A DNA stretch of 64,000 nucleotides. Origin: JAYPHU01 sp964611435 (GTDB lineage: Bacteria > Pseudomonadota > Alphaproteobacteria > Rhodospirillales > UBA2165). The notes beneath the pieces were generated by a model, which saw nothing but the letters and a program-made list of their open reading frames with translations, did no database searches and was not told the origin of the DNA. This document shows, piece by piece, positions 62,174 through 64,000 of this stretch (the first letter of the stretch is position 1; every line of letters starts with the position of its first letter). The stretch lies in contig CAZSXT010000008.1 in NCBI GenBank assembly GCA_964611435.1, positions 53,748-117,747 on the forward strand, in the 5' to 3' direction. Made by a program: the position numbers and the translations under genes.

Positions 62174-62944
62174 ATGAGCGACGCTTCGACAACTGAGAGC
62201 AATTCAAACGATCTGGCGATCCAGATGATCGATGTGAACAAGTGGTACGGCGAATTCCACGTGTTGAAGAATATCGATCTGAATGTGTCGCGGGGCGAAC
62301 GCATCGTCATCTGCGGGCCGTCGGGCTCAGGCAAGTCGACGACCATCCGTTGCATCAACCGGCTGGAGGAGCATCAGCGTGGTCAGATCATCGTCGACGG
62401 CACCGAGCTTACGAACGACCTAAAGAATATCGAAATTATCCGCCGGGAAGTCGGCATGGTGTTCCAGCACTTCAACTTGTTCCCGCACCTGACCGTACTG
62501 GAAAATCTCGTCCTGGCGCCCATGCGGGTGCGCAACATCCCGCGTGCAGAGGCGGAAAAAACTGGCATGGAGTATCTGGAACGGGTGAAAATACCGGAAC
62601 AGGCGCAGAAGTTCCCCGGACAACTCTCCGGCGGACAGCAGCAGCGCGTCGCCATCGCCCGGTCGCTCTGCATGAACCCGCGGATCATGCTGTTTGATGA
62701 ACCCACCTCGGCGCTTGATCCGGAGATGATCAAAGAGGTGCTGGATACCATGATCGAGTTGGCGGAGACCGGCATGACGATGTTGTGCGTCACCCACGAA
62801 ATGGGCTTTGCAAAAACGGTGGCGGACCGGGTGATCTTCATGGACGGCGGCGAAATTGTCGAAGAAAACGAACCCAACGAATTTTTTGACAATCCGCAGC
62901 ACGAACGGACGAGGCTATTCCTGAGCCAAATTCTGGCCCATTAA
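62174..62944 (+). CDS. aapP: Amino acid ABC transporter ATP-binding protein AapP
   Basis: A 256-residue ATPase. Walker A GPSGSGKST, Q-loop VFQHFNLFPHLT, signature LSGGQQQRVAIAR, Walker B IMLFDEPTSALDPE and the H-loop CVTHEMGFAK. Completes the aapJQMP operon. Confidence 0.97.
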   Translation: MSDASTTESNSNDLAIQMIDVNKWYGEFHVLKNIDLNVSRGERIVICGPSGSGKSTTIRCINRLEEHQRGQIIVDGTELTNDLKNIEIIRREVGMVFQHFNLFPHLTVLENLVLAPMRVRNIPRAEAEKTGMEYLERVKIPEQAQKFPGQLSGGQQQRVAIARSLCMNPRIMLFDEPTSALDPEMIKEVLDTMIELAETGMTMLCVTHEMGFAKTVADRVIFMDGGEIVEENEPNEFFDNPQHERTRLFLSQILAH

Positions 62945-63093
62945 CCAGTAAAAACGATGGGAAGCTGTCCAACCGGTTGATTTATCGGTTGAAAGTGCTG
63001 CCGTTAGGCCTCATGTATTCCCTAGGGGAAAACCACTAAGGCGATTGGGCGCTGTCCTAGTGTAGACCGGCGCCGCTTAAAATCGGCAAAAAT
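62945..63093. other. Intergenic region after aapP
   Basis: About 150 bp. A CAACCG / CGGTTG inverted repeat with a 10-base loop lies near 62970-62990 and may end the aap transcript, but no T-run follows. Nothing else is recognised. Confidence 0.4.
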
Positions 63094-64000
63094 ATGGATT
63101 CGCCATTTAAAATGCTCGGGGTTGAGGGCCTTGCTTCCGGACTATCTGAATGCAAGTCGGAAGACATTCTGCGGCTGCTGACAGAAGAAAATCCCTACCG
63201 AACCTTGCTTCAAGAATTGCCCGATGCGGTGCTCGCCCATACCCCTTATACTTCTATGCTTACCAACAATTCCAACTCGGTTGTTGCAACGGAGCTGGCG
63301 TCCAAAGGGGTCAAGCTGAACATTGCCACAAATCCGATCTCTGCCCAGCCAAATCAAATCTATCTGCCCGGATTTAAAAACGTTATTACTGCACCCGATC
63401 CCTCGGTGGAACTAACCCCAATTGAAGTAGAGCCTGGCAAAATCGAGTTTATGGTATCGAATTCACCGGCGTGGAACCTCTCCCCGTATCAAGGGCCGGC
63501 GGCGCATACTCCGGAAGAATCTCTCCCGGATTTCGACAACCTCTTTGAAGACCCAAACTTCGCCCCTGACGACCCCTTTGCTGAGTTCGAAGACCCGCTG
63601 GAAGACATCGATCCGTCCAGCCGAACCTCTCCGGACCGTCCGATGACGGAGAACGAGAAAGACCTGTCCAAATTCTTCAACGAGCTACAGGACCTCCGCG
63701 CCAACGCGCCGTCCACTCCCTCCGACAACGTTTCCACTCCGGAAGAATCCCTGCCGGATTTCGACAACTTGTTTGAGGACCCGGCCTTCGCACCCGACCC
63801 GGATGACGAGGCCAACTTAGGCCCGTTCGAGAGTTATGCCCTGGGCACAACCTCGCCCGGTTCCGCGCCCAGTTCCTCGCCAAGCCTGAGTAACCCGTTC
63901 GAAGGCTGGGCCAACCCCTTCTCCGTCACCGAGGCCCAGCAGGCCGCCGCCGACCGGTTTGCCGCGGCGGTCAATGCCCAGCAGGCGGCTGATCCAACGG
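63094..64000 (+). CDS. Acidic repeat-containing hypothetical protein, partial (runs off right edge)
   Basis: An open frame from ATG 63094 through the right edge (302 codons, no stop). The first 130 residues are unrecognised. From about 135 a Pro/Asp/Glu/Phe-rich region holds two near-identical copies of TPEESLPDFDNLFEDP-x-FAPD (63507-63569 and 63735-63797). An Ala/Gln-rich segment follows (TEAQQAAADRFAAAVNAQQAA). There is no signal peptide. The repeated acidic-aromatic motif looks like a binding or targeting module; the function is unknown. Confidence 0.7.
   Translation, partial: MDSPFKMLGVEGLASGLSECKSEDILRLLTEENPYRTLLQELPDAVLAHTPYTSMLTNNSNSVVATELASKGVKLNIATNPISAQPNQIYLPGFKNVITAPDPSVELTPIEVEPGKIEFMVSNSPAWNLSPYQGPAAHTPEESLPDFDNLFEDPNFAPDDPFAEFEDPLEDIDPSSRTSPDRPMTENEKDLSKFFNELQDLRANAPSTPSDNVSTPEESLPDFDNLFEDPAFAPDPDDEANLGPFESYALGTTSPGSAPSSSPSLSNPFEGWANPFSVTEAQQAAADRFAAAVNAQQAADPT

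Noticed and set aside
1..64000. CRISPR array, tRNA/rRNA genes, prophage or conjugation genes
   Set aside because: No regularly spaced repeats, cloverleaf sequences, rRNA segments or phage/conjugation proteins were recognised on reading both strands.

Overview
The window reads as a chromosomal stretch of a GC-rich alphaproteobacterium, probably Rhodospirillales-like. Evidence: the block dgt-argS-SPOR-nagZ-scpA-scpB-tatABC-serS-surE-pcm-nlpD, an Aap-type general amino acid ABC transporter, a TRAP transporter, and ErpA, NsrR and RhlE homologues. No tRNA, rRNA, CRISPR array or phage module was seen. One 100-N scaffold gap (30057-30156) is flanked by an exact 55-bp duplication, so it is an assembler join rather than missing DNA.

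Layout. 1-4 kb: a DUF2306 membrane gene divergent from a LysR regulator with a leaderless-type promoter, an unknown helical protein and a MetE-like methyltransferase. 4.1-13.5 kb: a decaying accessory region with a truncated sensor joined to half a LysR gene, two transposase remnants, rhlE, a TPR protein with a Cys-rich C-terminal domain, a triple-sensor histidine kinase broken by a frameshift, and a scrambled partial copy of nlpD. 13.5-15.4 kb: nnrS (frameshifted) divergent from nsrR, with a clear NsrR operator between them. 15.6-31.3 kb: the long minus-strand housekeeping block. 31.4-33.8 kb: erpA, xthA, a membrane-tethered response regulator and a 32-residue membrane peptide behind an FNR/FixK-type box.

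33.9-44.8 kb: a xanthine-dehydrogenase-family hydroxylase trio (FAD, 2Fe-2S and Mo subunits), a fused SpmA/SpmB-like membrane protein, a MarR regulator with a perfect palindromic operator, a Rieske demethylase oxygenase with an in-frame stop, a second MetE-like protein, YkvA, a luciferase-like monooxygenase, a DUF2628 protein and a cupin-like protein. 45-48 kb: a TRAP transporter. 48.1-49.7 kb: an MXKDX-repeat protein, an ECF sigma factor with an in-frame amber codon, and its anti-sigma factor. 50-58.5 kb: ilvD, a small membrane protein, a TPR-methyltransferase gene split by an ochre codon, MAPEG, an MBL-fold hydrolase and a molybdopterin oxidoreductase. 58.7-62.9 kb: aapJQMP. The right edge holds the start of an acidic, repeat-containing protein.

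Two themes cut across the window. First, six genes are broken: three by single in-frame stops, two by single-base frameshifts, and one by a truncation-fusion. This suggests genome decay or strain heterogeneity. Second, two intergenic regions 12 kb apart carry the same pair of hairpin-forming repeat elements in the same order, with compensatory changes in one stem.
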